Shown here piece after piece: positions 43,725 through 52,153 of a stretch of DNA of 64,000 bases. Positions within the stretch are counted from its first letter, which is position 1. Each line of letters opens with the position of its first letter. The notes under the pieces are model-generated. The model was not told where the DNA came from. It worked only from the letters and a program-made list of their open reading frames with translations, and made no database searches. Both the position numbers and the translations under genes were made by a program. Source of the DNA: Komagataeibacter diospyri (GTDB taxonomy: Bacteria; Pseudomonadota; Alphaproteobacteria; Acetobacterales; Acetobacteraceae); NCBI RefSeq assembly GCF_006538165.1, contig NZ_BDLU01000063.1:205048-269047 (forward strand), read 5' to 3'.

Positions 43725-44372
43725 TCAGGCTGCGCGATGCGCGAAAATGTCCGGATCCTCATATCCAAGGATATCCAGACGGGCGCGGGCGGGAAGGAAA
43801 TCGTAACAGGCCTGCGCCAGTTCGCGACGGTTTTCACGGTGCAGCAGCGCCTCCAGCTTTTCCCACAGGGCATGCAGGTACAGCACATCGGATGCGGCAT
43901 AGGCCCGCTGTTCGGGTGTAAGTTCCGCAGCGCCCCAGTCGGACGTCTGCTGCTGCTTGCTCAGTTCCACCCCCAGCAGTTCGCGGCACAGATGCGCCAG
44001 CCCGTGGCGGTCGGTATAGGTCCGCACCAGCTTGGAGGCGATCTTGGTACAGATGTTCGGCGCAACCGTAATACCAAGCGTATGCTGCAGGATCGCTACG
44101 TCAAATCGTGCGAAATGCATGAGCTTCGGAAGTCTGGGGTCGGTCAGTACGCGCACCAGGTTGGGGCAGTCCGCCGCCGTGACGCCGGCAGGCACCTGCA
44201 CCAGATGGGCATGGCCATCGCCCCCCGAAAGCTGCACAAGACATAGCCGGTCCCGGTGCGGGTTCAGGCCCATCGTTTCCGTATCGACGGCCACGGCGCC
44301 GGTAAACGTGACGTCGGCCGGCAGGTCGCCGCGATGAAAATGGATGGCGTCTGGGGCCGGGCTTACAGCCAT
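43725..44372 (-). CDS. rnd: Ribonuclease D-family 3'-5' exonuclease
   Basis: The 215-residue product is a DEDDy exonuclease: VDTETMGL supplies D and E, HFARFDVAILQ the second D, and YAASDVLYLHALW the Y and D. It lacks the HRDC domains of E. coli RNase D and so is the short form common in alphaproteobacteria; tRNA or other small-RNA trimming is expected. GGAG lies nine bases before the ATG. Confidence 0.92.
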   Translation of the reverse strand: MAVSPAPDAIHFHRGDLPADVTFTGAVAVDTETMGLNPHRDRLCLVQLSGGDGHAHLVQVPAGVTAADCPNLVRVLTDPRLPKLMHFARFDVAILQHTLGITVAPNICTKIASKLVRTYTDRHGLAHLCRELLGVELSKQQQTSDWGAAELTPEQRAYAASDVLYLHALWEKLEALLHRENRRELAQACYDFLPARARLDILGYEDPDIFAHRAA

Positions 44373-44555
44373 ATGGAAAATGCTCCGTCACGATATTCGG
44401 CTTCACGGTGGCAGGTCTGGAACGCAACCGCAAGGAAAGGCATTCGTTGTATCCCGATCCCACCGGCAGGGGGCATGGGAACCGTGGGCCTGCCTGTGAA
44501 ATGGGTATTCGTGGGCGGTTTACACCAATTTGCGCAGGGAAACAGACAAAAAGAT

Positions 44556-44584
44556 AACGGGGCAGTCCCGAGAAGGGCTGCCCT
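44556..44584 (-). terminator. Intrinsic terminator after tRNA-Leu
   Basis: On the minus strand a GGGCAG/CTGCCC stem (44583-44578 / 44565-44560) with a 12-base loop is followed by CCGTTATCTTTTTG. It lies about 40 bases past the tRNA 3-prime end. Confidence 0.65.
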
Positions 44585-44623
44585 GACCATCCCCGGAGGG
44601 GAGTGTTACCAATTTTTCAGTGA

Positions 44624-44710
44624 TGGTGCCCAGAAGAAGACTCGAACTTCCACGACCTTGCGGCCACAGGTACCTGAAACCTGCGCGTCTACCAATTCCG
44701 CCATCTGGGC
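44624..44710 (-). tRNA. tRNA-Leu(CAG)
   Basis: The 87-base sequence folds as a class II tRNA. The acceptor arm is GCCCAGA/TCTGGGC, with a GGAATTGGTAGACGC D-arm region and an anticodon stem CAGGT/ACCTG with loop TTCAGGT, giving anticodon CAG. It has a long variable arm and a T-arm with GTTCGAGTC. The CCA end is encoded (44626-44624). It is flanked by its own promoter and terminator. Confidence 0.97.
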
Positions 44711-44752
44711 TCAGAGGCTCCCCAGCGGAGGCCGCCGGGGTGGTGTGAGGGG

Positions 44753-44781
44753 TGTTTAGTCCGGCCCGGCGGTACGGTCAA
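44753..44781 (-). promoter_or_regulatory. Promoter of tRNA-Leu
   Basis: On the minus strand TTGACC (44781-44776) and TAAACA (44758-44753) are separated by 17 bases, about 43 bases before the tRNA 5-prime end. Confidence 0.65.
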
Positions 44782-44908
44782 CAGGGTAAATGCATTTTTT
44801 TGAAAACAGGCGTATTTTTTCTTTTCTTCCCCTCCGGCAGGTCGGTGCGGGGGGGTAAAATGGGAAAACGGTGGGGGCGCACTCATGCGCCACAGGCGGG
44901 GGCAGGCG

Positions 44909-45802
44909 ATGACACGCAAGGTCGCGACGATTTTTGGCGGTTCGGGGTTCGTGGGGCAGTCCGTGGTCGGACGGCTGGCGCGAGCGGGATATGTGGTGCG
45001 GGTTGCCGGACGCACGGCAACGAATGCGGCGACACTGCGGATGCTGGGAGATGTGGGGCAGGTGGTGCCTGTCGTCGCGTCCATCACGGATGAAAGTGCG
45101 TGCGTCGCCGCGATCGAGGGCAGCAGCCTTGTCATCAACCTGGTGGGAATTCTGTTTCCCCGTGGGGCCGAGACGTTCGAGGCCATCCATGTGGACGGCG
45201 CCGCGCGGGTGGCAAGGCTGGCCGCGGCTTCCGGGGCTGAACGTCTGATCCATGTCTCGGCGCTCGGTGCGCACGCCACCAGCCCCTCCGCCTATGCCCG
45301 CAGCAAGGCGGAGGGCGAATGCGTGGTCAGCCGTGCGATGCCGGAGGCGGTCATCATCCGTCCCTCGCTCATATTCGGGGTGGATGGTCCTTTTCCCGCC
45401 ATGTTCGCGCGCATGGCGCGGTTCATGCCCATCGTGCCGGTGTTCGGGGCGGCGACCTGTTTTCAGCCGGTATGGGTGGGCGATGTGGCTGAAGGCATGG
45501 CCCGTATCGCAACGGGGGCGGACATGGCGGGGGCCATTTTTGAATTTGGCGGCCCGCAGGTCCTGACCATGCGGCAGATCGTGGCGTGGGCGGCGCGCTG
45601 GAGTGGTCATCCGCGTCCGTTATTCGCGGTGCCCCGGTGGCTTGCGACCCTTCAGGGGGCGGTACTGGAACACCTGCCCGGAAAGATGCTGACGCGCGAT
45701 CAGGTCCGGATGCTGTATGTCGATAATGTCGTGGCCCCCGGCGCGCGCACGCTCGACATGCTGGGCATCACGCCGTCTCCCATGGGACTGGTAATGGGGT
45801 GA
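44909..45802 (+). CDS. NDUFA9-like NAD(P)-binding protein
   Basis: The 297-residue product (ATG 44909; an ATG at 44885 would add eight residues) is an atypical short-chain dehydrogenase/epimerase fold. It has VATIFGGSGFVGQSVV at the N-terminus, NLVGILFP, RLIHVSALGA and SKAEGECVV. It matches the group that includes the mitochondrial complex I subunit NDUFA9; the catalytic YxxxK of true epimerases is replaced by YARSK. NAD(P)H binding in a structural or sensing role is plausible. It is transcribed alone, ending at a good terminator. Confidence 0.85.
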   Translation: MTRKVATIFGGSGFVGQSVVGRLARAGYVVRVAGRTATNAATLRMLGDVGQVVPVVASITDESACVAAIEGSSLVINLVGILFPRGAETFEAIHVDGAARVARLAAASGAERLIHVSALGAHATSPSAYARSKAEGECVVSRAMPEAVIIRPSLIFGVDGPFPAMFARMARFMPIVPVFGAATCFQPVWVGDVAEGMARIATGADMAGAIFEFGGPQVLTMRQIVAWAARWSGHPRPLFAVPRWLATLQGAVLEHLPGKMLTRDQVRMLYVDNVVAPGARTLDMLGITPSPMGLVMG

Positions 45803-45803
45803 G

Positions 45804-45847
45804 TGCCAGAAAACTTGGGATTTTCGCGTATTTCTGGCATTTTCTTT
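45804..45847 (+). terminator. Intrinsic terminator after the NDUFA9-like gene
   Basis: A nine-base perfect stem TGCCAGAAA/TTTCTGGCA (45804-45812 / 45831-45839) with an 18-base loop is followed by TTTTCTTT. Confidence 0.8.
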
Positions 45848-45875
45848 GAATAAGGTCAGTACTGCTGTCTTTTAT
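45846..45875 (+). promoter_or_regulatory. Possible gltD promoter
   Basis: TTGAAT (45846-45851) and TTTTAT (45870-45875) are separated by 18 bases, about 95 bases before the gltD start. The match is moderate and touches the tail of the preceding terminator. Confidence 0.35.
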
Positions 45876-45967
45876 TTGGGCAGGGTGTTGCGTAGGTCTG
45901 TGCCTCGCTGTGGGTGCGTGCCGCGTAACCAGGGCGTCCTTCCATTATGCAGACCAGGGGCAGACCG

Positions 45968-47422
45968 ATGGCCGAGCGCATGCTGAAATTCGTCTCTGTG
46001 GCGCAGGAGCAGCCGGACAAACGGCCTGCCGAGGCGCGCCGCAAGGACTTTAACGAGATTTACGCCGAATTCGTGCCGGCCAAGGCCGAAGCGCAGGCCT
46101 CGCGCTGTTCGCAGTGCGGCGTGCCGTTCTGTTCGGTGCACTGTCCGCTGGGCAACAACATCCCCGACTGGCTGATGATGACGGCGGCAGGACGGATGGA
46201 GGAGGCGTATGAACTGTCGTCCGCCACCAACACCTTCCCCGAAATCTGTGGCCGCATCTGCCCGCAGGACCGTCTGTGTGAAGGTAACTGCGTGATCGAG
46301 GAAGGCTTCGAAAGCGTTACCATCGGCGCGGTCGAACGCTACATTACCGACACCGCCTTTGATAACGGCTGGGTCAGGCCGGTGAAGCCGGTCGCCGAGC
46401 GTGACGAGAGTGTGGCCATCATCGGCGCAGGCCCCGGTGGCCTGGCTGCCGCAGTCCAGCTGCGCGAGCAGGGTTATCAGGTCCATGTCTATGACCGCTA
46501 CGACCGTATTGGCGGCCTGCTTATGTATGGCATCCCCGGATTCAAGCTGGAAAAGGACATCGTTCTGCGTCGGCATAAGCTGCTGGTGGACTCGGGCGTC
46601 CAGTTCCATCTGGGCAAGGGCATTGGCGATACCGATGGCGCGGACAGCATTGCGTTTTCCACCCTGCGCGCGCGCCATGACAGCGTGCTGATCGCAACGG
46701 GTGTTTACAAGTCGCGTGATATTGGCGGCCCCGGCGCGGGTCTTGGCGGTATCGTGCGCGCGCTGGATTACCTGACGGCGTCCAACCGTGTCTCGCTGGG
46801 TGACAGGGTCGCGGAATATGATAATGGCGAACTGAATGCCGCGGGCAAGTCGGTCGTGGTGATCGGCGGTGGCGATACGGCCATGGACTGCGTGCGCACC
46901 GCGATCCGGCAGGGTGCCAGGTCCGTCAAGTGCCTGTACCGCCGTGATCGGGCGAACATGCCCGGATCGGTGCGTGAGGTGAAGAACGCCGAGGAAGAGG
47001 GTGTCGAGTTCGTATGGCTTGCCGCCCCGCAGGGGTTCGAAGGCGAAGGATCTGTAAGCGGCGTGCGCGCCAGCCGCATGAAGCTGGGCCTGCCCGACGC
47101 CAGCGGCCGCCAGTCTGTCGAGCCGGTGGAAAACAGCGCCTTCACGCTGGAAGCCGATCTGGTGGTCAAGGCACTGGGCTTCGATCCCGAACCGCTGCCC
47201 ACGCTGTGGGGCCAGCCGGAGCTGGAGGTTTCGCGCTGGGGTACGCTCATGGTCGATCGCAAGACATTCATGACCAGCCTGCCCGGCGTGTTTGCCGCAG
47301 GTGACATCGTGCGCGGGGCCAGTCTGGTGGTGTGGGCCATTCGCGACGGGCGTGACGCGGCAGCCCAGATGCACGCATGGCTTGAGGAAATGACGGCCGC
47401 ACAGGCCGAGGTGGCGGAGTAA
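45968..47422 (+). CDS. gltD: Glutamate synthase (NADPH) small subunit
   Basis: GltD feeds electrons from NADPH to the large subunit of GOGAT for ammonium assimilation. The 484-residue product has an N-terminal [4Fe-4S] region (CSQCGVPFCSVHCPLG and CGRICPQDRLCEGNC), the FAD motif IIGAGPGGLAAAVQL, and the NADPH motif VVIGGGDTAMDCVRTA, ending with FAAGDIVRG. The ATG at 45968 has AGGGG eight bases upstream; an ATG at 45947 is also in frame. It precedes gltB by two bases, the reverse of the E. coli order. Confidence 0.95.
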   Translation: MAERMLKFVSVAQEQPDKRPAEARRKDFNEIYAEFVPAKAEAQASRCSQCGVPFCSVHCPLGNNIPDWLMMTAAGRMEEAYELSSATNTFPEICGRICPQDRLCEGNCVIEEGFESVTIGAVERYITDTAFDNGWVRPVKPVAERDESVAIIGAGPGGLAAAVQLREQGYQVHVYDRYDRIGGLLMYGIPGFKLEKDIVLRRHKLLVDSGVQFHLGKGIGDTDGADSIAFSTLRARHDSVLIATGVYKSRDIGGPGAGLGGIVRALDYLTASNRVSLGDRVAEYDNGELNAAGKSVVVIGGGDTAMDCVRTAIRQGARSVKCLYRRDRANMPGSVREVKNAEEEGVEFVWLAAPQGFEGEGSVSGVRASRMKLGLPDASGRQSVEPVENSAFTLEADLVVKALGFDPEPLPTLWGQPELEVSRWGTLMVDRKTFMTSLPGVFAAGDIVRGASLVVWAIRDGRDAAAQMHAWLEEMTAAQAEVAE

Positions 47423-47424
47423 GC

Positions 47425-50400
47425 ATGATGGATCAGTTTGAAACCCAGTCCACCGATTTCGTTCAGGAATGGCAGGATAATGCACAGGCCATTTCCGGCC
47501 TGTACAGCCCTGCCGATGAACATGATGCCTGTGGCGTGGGCATGGTCGCGGCCCTGGATGGCAGGCCGCGCCGTGACGTGGTGGAAGCTGGCATCGCGGC
47601 GCTGAAGGCCGTGTGGCACCGGGGTGCTGTCGATGCGGATGGCAAGACCGGCGACGGCGCGGGCATCCATGTCGAGATTCCGCAGGACTTCTTTGCCGAC
47701 GCGATCCATGCCGGTGGCGCGGAAAGCGGCGTGGACAGCCAGATCGCGGTGGGCATGATCTTCCTGCCCAAGACCGATATCGCGGCACAGGAACGCTGCC
47801 GCCAGATCATCGAAAGCGAGATCCTTGCCTTCGGCTACAGCATCTATGGCTGGCGTCAGGTGCCCATCAACACCGACTGCATCGGGGAAAAGGCCAACGC
47901 CACCCGCCCCGAGATCGAACAGATCCTGATCCGCAACCTGCCCGGTAGCACGGAAGACGAATTCGAGCGCGACCTGTATGTGATCCGTCGCAAGATCGAA
48001 AAAAGCGCGATCGCCAATCAGGTAGACCTGTATGTGTGTTCGCTGTCATGCCGGTCGCTGATCTACAAGGGCATGTTCCTAGCCGAACACCTGACGGAAT
48101 TCTACCCCGACCTGCTTGACCCGCGTTTCGTCAGCCGCTTCGCCATCTATCACCAGCGGTACTCGACCAACACCTTCCCGACATGGAAGCTGGCGCAGCC
48201 GTTCCGCAGGCTGGCCCATAATGGTGAGATCAACACCATTTCGGGCAACGTCAACTGGATGAAAAGCCACGAAACCCGTCTGGCCGATCCCATCCTTGAC
48301 CCGTACATGGATGATCTCAAGCCCGTGGTGCAGGCGCAGGGGTCGGACACGGCATGCTTTGACAACGTGTTCGAACTGCTGACCTTCGCCGGTCGTGACG
48401 CACCCATGGCGCGGTGCCTCATGATTCCGGCAAGCGTCGGCGGCAATTCCGCCATGCCGCAGCGGCACAAGGACATGTATTCCTACTGCAACGCCGTGAT
48501 GGAACCATGGGACGGCCCGGCCGCCCTGTGCGCCACAGACGGCCGGTGGATGGTGGCGGGACTGGACCGCAGTGGCCTGCGCCCGCTGCGCTACACCATT
48601 ACCGATGGGGGCCTGCTGATCGTGGGTTCTGAAACCGGCATGGTGAAGGTGCCGGAAGCCGAGATCGTAAGCCGTGGCCGCCTTGGACCGGGGCAGTCGC
48701 TTGCGCTCGACCTGAAAACCGCGAAGCTCTACAGCAATCAGGAACTGCTTGATGAACTGTCGGGCCGGCAGGATTTCTCGGCCTGGGTCAGGCGCACGCA
48801 GGAAATCTCCAGCATTGTCCGCCCTGATGGCAGCGAACCCGTGCTGTATGACGCGGAAAACCTGCGCCGTCGCCAGCTGGCTGTTGGTCTGACGCTGGAA
48901 GATCTTGAAACCATCCTGCAGCCGATGGTGGAAACCGCGTCCGAAGCCATCGGGTCAATGGGTGACGATACGCCACTGGCGGTGCTGTCCACCCGTTACC
49001 GTGGCCTGGCGCATTACTTCCGTCAGGCGTTCAGCCAGGTCACCAATCCGCCCATCGACAGCCTGCGTGAAACGCGGGTGATGAGCCTCGTGACCCGGCT
49101 GGGCAACCTTGGCAACATCCTTGAGGAAAACGAGAGCCAGTGCGACCTGCTCCAGCTTCCCTCCCCGGTGCTGACCACGGGCGAATTCCAGGCGCTGGTC
49201 GATTTCTGTGGCAAGAACGCGTGCATCATCGACTGCACCTTTCCCGCAGCCGACGGGGAAGCGGGTTTGCGCGCCGCCATCGCCCGTATCCGTGCCGAGG
49301 CCGAGGACCGCGTGCGCCAGGGCTGCACGCATGTGTTCCTGACCGACGAACACCAGTCCGGTGATCGTGCCTATATCCCCATGATCCTGGCTACGGCGGC
49401 GGTGCATACGCACCTCGTGCGCCAGTCGCTGCGCACGTTCACATCGCTCAACGTTCGTTCGGCGGGTGCGCTCGATGTACATGCGATTGCGGTGACGATC
49501 GGGGTGGGAGCGACCACGGTCAACCCGTACCTGGCGCAGGAAAGCATTGCCGACCGTCACCGCCGCGGCCTGTTCGGCAAGCTGACGCTGAGCGAGTCGG
49601 TGGAGCGGTACCGCAAGGCGGTCAACAAGGGCCTGCTGAAGATCATGTCCAAGATGGGTATTTCCATCGTGGCGTCGTATCGTGGCGGCTATAATTTCGA
49701 GGCCATCGGGCTGTCGCGCGCGCTGACGGCGGAATTCTTCCCCGGCATGCCTTCGCGTATTTCCGGCATCGGCCTGACCGGCATCGCGCGCAATGTGCTG
49801 AGCTTCCATCACAAGGCATGGAACAAACAGGTCGAAACCCTGTCCGTGGGTGGCCGCTACAAGCTGCGCCGCAGCGGTGAAGTGCATGCGTTTGACGGCA
49901 ACCTGATCCACATGCTGCAGACGGCGGTTTCCACCGGCAGCTTCTCGGTCTACCAGCGTTATGCCGATGCCGTGCGTCGTCAGCCGCCGGTGGCCCTGCG
50001 TGACCTGCTGGACTTCCGGGGCGGGCGCACGCCCATTCCCGTGGAATCGGTCGAAAGCATTACCGAACTGCGCAAGCGCCTGATCGCACCCGGCATCTCG
50101 CTGGGCGCGCTCAGCCCCGAAGCGCATGAGACGCTGTCCATCGCCATGAACCGCATCGGTGCCAAGTCCGATTCGGGTGAGGGTGGTGAAGACCCCGCAC
50201 GCGCCAAGCCGCGCCCCAATGGCGACAATGCGTCGTCCGCCATCAAGCAGATCGCGTCGGGCCGTTTTGGCGTGACCGCGCAGTATCTGAACGACTGTCG
50301 CGAGATCGAGATCAAGATGGCGCAGGGTGCCAAGCCGGGTGAGGGCGGGCAGCTGCCCGGCTTCAAGGTGACCGGCCTGATCGCGAAGCTGCGCCATGCG

Positions 50401-51957
50401 ACGGAGGGCGTGACCCTGATCTCGCCCCCGCCGCATCATGACATCTACTCGATCGAGGATCTGGCCCAGCTGATCTACGACCTCAAGCAGATCAACCCCG
50501 AGGCCACCGTGACCGTGAAGCTGGTCGCGCGTTCCGGCATCGGCACGATCGCGGCAGGCGTGGCCAAGGCCAAGGCGGATGCGATCCTGATTTCGGGCCA
50601 TTCCGGCGGTACGGGCGCAAGCCCCCAGTCCTCGGTCAAATATGCGGGCATGCCGTGGGAACTGGGTCTGGCGGAGGCGCATCAGGTCCTGATGCTCAAC
50701 CGCCTGCGGCACCGGGTGAAACTGCGCACCGATGGCGGCCTGAAGACCGGTCGTGACGTAGTGATTGCCGCCATGCTGGGTGCGGAAGAGTTCGGCATTG
50801 GTACGGCCAGCCTCGTGGCCATGGGCTGCATCATGGTGCGCCAATGCCATTCCAACACCTGCCCCGTTGGCGTGTGCACGCAGGATGATGAACTGCGCCG
50901 CAAGTTCGAGGGCACGCCGGAGAAGGTGATCAACCTGTTCTCCTTCATTGCCGAGGACGTGCGCAACATCCTGGCCTCGCTGGGCTTCACTACGCTCAAC
51001 GAGATCATCGGTCGCACCGACCTGCTGCACCAGGTGCTGCGTGGTGCGGACTATCTTGATGACCTTGACCTCAACTCGCTGCTGGCACAGGCCGATCCCG
51101 GCCCCTATGGCCGCTACTGCACGCGTGAAGGCCGCAACGAGGTGCCCGAGACGCTGGATGCGCAGATGATCGCTGACGCGCGCCCGCTGTTCGACCATGG
51201 CGAGAAGATGCAGCTGCAATACAATGTGCAGAACACGCATCGCGCCATCGGCACGCGCATCTCCTCCCTGATCGTGCGGCAGTTCGGCATGACCACGCTG
51301 GCGCCGGGGCACCTGACGGTGCGGCTGCGCGGTTCGGCGGGGCAGTCGCTGGGTGCGTTCGCGGTACAGGGCCTCAAGCTTGAGGTGCTGGGCGATGCGA
51401 ACGACTATGTCGGCAAGGGTCTGTCGGGGGCGACCATCGTGGTGCGGACATCGCCGTCCTCCAGCCTTGTGTCGAATGAAAACGCGATTGTCGGCAACAC
51501 CGTCCTGTATGGCGCAACAGCCGGTGCGCTGTATGCGGCGGGGCAGGCGGGCGAACGCTTCGCGGTGCGTAACTCCGGCGCCACTGCCGTGGTCGAGGGG
51601 TGTGGTTCGAACGGGTGTGAATACATGACCGGCGGTACGGTGGTGATCCTGGGGGAAATTGGCGACAATTTCGGCGCGGGCTTCACCGGCGGCATGGCCT
51701 TTGTCTATGACGCCAGCGGCACGTTTGCCGAGCGCGTCAACCCCGATACGGTCATGTGGTGCCGCGTGCAGGACCCGAAATGGGAAGCCATGCTGCGTGA
51801 ACAGGTGGAAACCCATGCACGCGAAACCGGCAGTCGCTATGCCGAGCTGCTGCTGCATAACTGGGATAAGACCCTGCCGCGTTTCTGGCATGTCGTGCCC
51901 AAGGAATATGCACGTGTCATCGGGTTCGAAGCCCCCGCCATGGCGCGTGGCGCCTGA
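47425..51957 (+). CDS. gltB: Glutamate synthase large subunit
   Basis: GltB converts glutamine and 2-oxoglutarate to two glutamates. The 1510-residue product has a propeptide of 35 residues ahead of the class II glutaminase nucleophile C36 (DEHDACGVGM), and a central domain. The FMN synthase domain carries the [3Fe-4S] cysteines in CIMVRQCHSNTCPVGVC and the HSGGTGASP loop. The C-terminal beta-helix (GXG) domain starts near residue 1250. Length is typical and no frame disruption is seen. It is probably co-transcribed with gltD. Confidence 0.97.
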   Translation: MMDQFETQSTDFVQEWQDNAQAISGLYSPADEHDACGVGMVAALDGRPRRDVVEAGIAALKAVWHRGAVDADGKTGDGAGIHVEIPQDFFADAIHAGGAESGVDSQIAVGMIFLPKTDIAAQERCRQIIESEILAFGYSIYGWRQVPINTDCIGEKANATRPEIEQILIRNLPGSTEDEFERDLYVIRRKIEKSAIANQVDLYVCSLSCRSLIYKGMFLAEHLTEFYPDLLDPRFVSRFAIYHQRYSTNTFPTWKLAQPFRRLAHNGEINTISGNVNWMKSHETRLADPILDPYMDDLKPVVQAQGSDTACFDNVFELLTFAGRDAPMARCLMIPASVGGNSAMPQRHKDMYSYCNAVMEPWDGPAALCATDGRWMVAGLDRSGLRPLRYTITDGGLLIVGSETGMVKVPEAEIVSRGRLGPGQSLALDLKTAKLYSNQELLDELSGRQDFSAWVRRTQEISSIVRPDGSEPVLYDAENLRRRQLAVGLTLEDLETILQPMVETASEAIGSMGDDTPLAVLSTRYRGLAHYFRQAFSQVTNPPIDSLRETRVMSLVTRLGNLGNILEENESQCDLLQLPSPVLTTGEFQALVDFCGKNACIIDCTFPAADGEAGLRAAIARIRAEAEDRVRQGCTHVFLTDEHQSGDRAYIPMILATAAVHTHLVRQSLRTFTSLNVRSAGALDVHAIAVTIGVGATTVNPYLAQESIADRHRRGLFGKLTLSESVERYRKAVNKGLLKIMSKMGISIVASYRGGYNFEAIGLSRALTAEFFPGMPSRISGIGLTGIARNVLSFHHKAWNKQVETLSVGGRYKLRRSGEVHAFDGNLIHMLQTAVSTGSFSVYQRYADAVRRQPPVALRDLLDFRGGRTPIPVESVESITELRKRLIAPGISLGALSPEAHETLSIAMNRIGAKSDSGEGGEDPARAKPRPNGDNASSAIKQIASGRFGVTAQYLNDCREIEIKMAQGAKPGEGGQLPGFKVTGLIAKLRHATEGVTLISPPPHHDIYSIEDLAQLIYDLKQINPEATVTVKLVARSGIGTIAAGVAKAKADAILISGHSGGTGASPQSSVKYAGMPWELGLAEAHQVLMLNRLRHRVKLRTDGGLKTGRDVVIAAMLGAEEFGIGTASLVAMGCIMVRQCHSNTCPVGVCTQDDELRRKFEGTPEKVINLFSFIAEDVRNILASLGFTTLNEIIGRTDLLHQVLRGADYLDDLDLNSLLAQADPGPYGRYCTREGRNEVPETLDAQMIADARPLFDHGEKMQLQYNVQNTHRAIGTRISSLIVRQFGMTTLAPGHLTVRLRGSAGQSLGAFAVQGLKLEVLGDANDYVGKGLSGATIVVRTSPSSSLVSNENAIVGNTVLYGATAGALYAAGQAGERFAVRNSGATAVVEGCGSNGCEYMTGGTVVILGEIGDNFGAGFTGGMAFVYDASGTFAERVNPDTVMWCRVQDPKWEAMLREQVETHARETGSRYAELLLHNWDKTLPRFWHVVPKEYARVIGFEAPAMARGA

Positions 51958-51992
51958 CCGCAGGGCTGGTTTTCCCTATTGTACAGACATGG

Positions 51993-52020
51993 TGGGGCCG
52001 GGCAGGAATGTCCGGCCCCA
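51993..52020 (+). terminator. Hairpin after gltB
   Basis: A nine-base perfect stem TGGGGCCGG/CCGGCCCCA (51993-52001 / 52012-52020) with a ten-base loop, 36 bases past the gltB stop, with only a weak T tail. Confidence 0.6.
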
Positions 52021-52153
52021 TCTGTATTCAGGGCAGAATATCGACGGGCGGGGTCGCGCGTTGCGCCCGGACGCACTAGATTCACCATATGGGAATCGCG
52101 GGGCATGCGCATGTGCGCAGGCTTCGCCCGATCTGATGGTTGGTGCTCGATCT

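Noticed and set aside
45872..47788. Long minus-strand open frame opposite gltD and the gltB start
   Set aside because: Antisense shadow of two well-identified genes; composition is His/Arg/Pro-rich without family motifs.
48955..51891. Very long open frame on the minus strand opposite gltB
   Set aside because: It mirrors gltB codon structure in GC-rich DNA, has no recognisable product, and gltB itself is beyond doubt.
51659..52153. Extended N-terminus for oligoendopeptidase F inside gltB
   Set aside because: The 165 extra codons are out of frame within gltB and have no family similarity; ATG 52154 gives a normal length.
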